Assembly: GCA_031268125.1 (NCBI GenBank)
Contig: JAIRXT010000135.1
Span: forward strand, 1 to 6,151
Direction of reading: 5' to 3'
From: Treponema sp.
GTDB lineage: Bacteria; Spirochaetota; Spirochaetia; Treponematales; Breznakiellaceae
Length of the DNA stretch: 6,151 bases
Shown here: positions 4,710 to 6,151 of the stretch, piece after piece
How positions within the stretch are numbered: the stretch's first letter is position 1
Layout of the letters: the number at the start of each line of letters is the position of its first letter
The notes under the pieces: generated by a model
The model's database searches: none
Seen by the model: the letters and a program-made list of their open reading frames with translations, nothing else
Told to the model about the DNA's origin: nothing
Position numbers and translations under genes: made by a program

Positions 4710-6151
4710 ATGAATAAAGTTTTGAAAGAAAAAATAATGGAAGCCTTTGCTTCTGTGCTTCCCATCACTGCCATAGTGATTATTGCTAGTATTATTTTTG
4801 TTCCCATGTCCGCGGGGATCATCGTGATGTTTCTCGTTGGGGCGGCGCTGCTTATCATTGGTATGGGTTTCTTTACCCTGGGCGCCGACATGGCCATGAT
4901 GCCCATGGGCGAAGGCATAGGGGCGGAGCTTACCAAAGGGCGGAGCGTGCTGGCGGCGGTGGGGATCAGCTTTTTAATGGGGCTTATTATCACCATAGCC
5001 GAACCGGACCTTATGGTGTTGGCGTTGCAGCTTGCCAAATCGCTGAATATCTGGACCCTCATCATAACCGTGGGGCTGGGTGTCGGCTTGTTTATGGCGA
5101 TAGCGGTGCTGCGGGTGATTCTCGGGGTGCCGCTGCGCTTCCTCCTGCTGTTTTTTTACGCCGTTACCTTCGGTATCGCCTTCTATATGGTGAAGCAGGG
5201 CAACACGGCCTTTGTCCCGGTGTCCTTCGACTCCGGCGGCGTAACCACCGGCCCCATTACCGTTCCGTTTATGCTGGCCATGTGTGTCGGCGTGGCGTCC
5301 CTGCGGGGCGATAAAAGCGCCAAAAGCGACAGCTTCGGCTTTGTCGCCCTGTGCAGCGTGGGCCCGATACTGGCGGTGCTGTTGCTTGGCGCGGCCATGC
5401 ATATCACCGAAGTGCCGCCGAACAGTCTGCCCGAAGAAGAAATCGCCGCCATTGCGGACTACACTGACCGGGATGTGGTGGAGCACTTTTTCTTCGCGTT
5501 CCCCGGCACCATAAAAAATGTGGGGAAGGCCCTGGGGGCAATACTGGCATTTTTTCTGGTGTTCCAACTGGTTACCCGGCGCTTTCACCGGCATCAGCTT
5601 GGGAGGATGCTCATCGGCTTTGTCTATACCTTCATAGGACTGGCGGTGTTCCTCACCGGAGTGGACGTGGGCTTTATCCCCGTGGGAAGCCTTTTTGGAA
5701 GCGAATTGGGCGCTTCCCCCATCAAGTGGACGCTGATCCCCCTGTCCATGATCATAGGTTATTTTATTGTGGCGGCGGAGCCGGCGGTGCACGTTTTGAA
5801 CAAGCAGGTTGAAGATGTGTCCCAGGGCGCCATCACCCAAAAAGTGATGAACAAAGCGCTCGCCATCGGCATGTCCCTTGCTTTGGGACTCGCCATGGTT
5901 CGCATTCTTATGAATATCAGCATTTTGTATATCCTTGTTCCCGGGTATCTGTTCGCGTTGCTGCTCACCTTCTTTGTCCCGCCGATTTTTACCGGCATAG
6001 CGTTTGACTCAGGCGGTGTGTGCTCCGGACCCATGACCAGCACCTTCTTGCTGCCCTTTGCCATCGGCGCCTGCGCCACTGCCGGGCACATGGAAGATGC
6101 CTTTGGTATCGTGGCCATAGTCGCCATGACCCCCCTGGTGGTTGTCCAGCT
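4710..6151 (+). CDS. DUF1538 integral membrane protein, putative transporter (3' end outside window)
   Basis: The frame is open from ATG 4710 to the window end (480 full codons), with an in-frame TAA at 4695 just upstream, so this is the first possible ATG. The ribosome-binding site is weak; a second ATG at 4737 is possible, but the first keeps the short amphipathic lead KVLKEKIMEAFASVLPI. The product is very hydrophobic, with many membrane segments and no cleavable signal evident. It consists of two homologous halves. In each half a GxD...P.G...G.EL motif, an AEP motif (E98, E357) and an FDSGGV..GP motif (D174, D433) recur. A soluble acidic loop at about 233-260 separates the halves. DUF1538 proteins are annotated as putative permeases of unknown substrate, and the paired polar motifs inside membrane segments suit an ion or small-solute transporter; that is inference. 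It is divergent from malQ. Probably only a short C-terminal part is missing. Confidence 0.88.
   Translation, partial: MNKVLKEKIMEAFASVLPITAIVIIASIIFVPMSAGIIVMFLVGAALLIIGMGFFTLGADMAMMPMGEGIGAELTKGRSVLAAVGISFLMGLIITIAEPDLMVLALQLAKSLNIWTLIITVGLGVGLFMAIAVLRVILGVPLRFLLLFFYAVTFGIAFYMVKQGNTAFVPVSFDSGGVTTGPITVPFMLAMCVGVASLRGDKSAKSDSFGFVALCSVGPILAVLLLGAAMHITEVPPNSLPEEEIAAIADYTDRDVVEHFFFAFPGTIKNVGKALGAILAFFLVFQLVTRRFHRHQLGRMLIGFVYTFIGLAVFLTGVDVGFIPVGSLFGSELGASPIKWTLIPLSMIIGYFIVAAEPAVHVLNKQVEDVSQGAITQKVMNKALAIGMSLALGLAMVRILMNISILYILVPGYLFALLLTFFVPPIFTGIAFDSGGVCSGPMTSTFLLPFAIGACATAGHMEDAFGIVAIVAMTPLVVVQ

Noticed and set aside
4974..5840. A 288-codon open frame on the - strand inside the DUF1538 gene
   Set aside because: Its translation is dominated by His, Gln, Gly and Arg, typical of the complement of a hydrophobic membrane protein gene. 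The + strand frame has clear duplicated family motifs.

Overview
The window looks like ordinary bacterial chromosome. It holds five protein genes packed closely together, with no RNA genes, CRISPR array or transposase. Base composition is moderate to high in GC, apart from one clearly AT-rich gene. The gene set (a DUF4143 ATPase, an M29 aminopeptidase, a DPE2-type 4-alpha-glucanotransferase and a DUF1538 membrane protein) and the style of the glucanotransferase remind me of gut spirochaetes of the Treponema type. That assignment is inference from memory of protein families; no marker gene here settles it.

Left part (1-1134, + strand): the C-terminal 237 residues of an AAA ATPase with a DUF4143 domain, followed 3 bases later by a 138-residue GNAT acetyltransferase. 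The two are spaced like an operon, but the acetyltransferase gene is only about 32% GC by hand count, against roughly 55-65% in sampled stretches of its neighbours, so it was probably acquired separately. A near-perfect 26-base dyad closes this unit against the convergent gene that follows.

Middle part (1203-4554, - strand): malQ (2431-4554) lies upstream of an M29-family metallo-aminopeptidase (1203-2318), in the same direction. A perfect 13-bp stem hairpin sits in the 112-base gap, and an extended -10 element lies just before the aminopeptidase start, so the two are probably separate transcription units. The glucanotransferase has the large insertion between its first two catalytic residues that marks the plant DPE2-like branch of GH77. 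It points to processing of maltose or glycogen-type glucan in the cytoplasm.

Right part (4555-6151): a 155-base divergent intergenic region, then a DUF1538 integral membrane protein on the + strand that runs off the window end. The intergenic region holds a strong ribosome-binding site and a TATAAT box for malQ, with an 18-bp perfect palindrome between them that looks like an operator or leader hairpin. The DUF1538 protein is built of two clearly homologous halves offset by 259 residues.

I see no convincing novel multi-gene system. The points most worth a second look are the internal duplication and unknown substrate of the DUF1538 protein, the malQ leader palindrome, the DPE2-type architecture of MalQ, and the AT-rich acetyltransferase gene.
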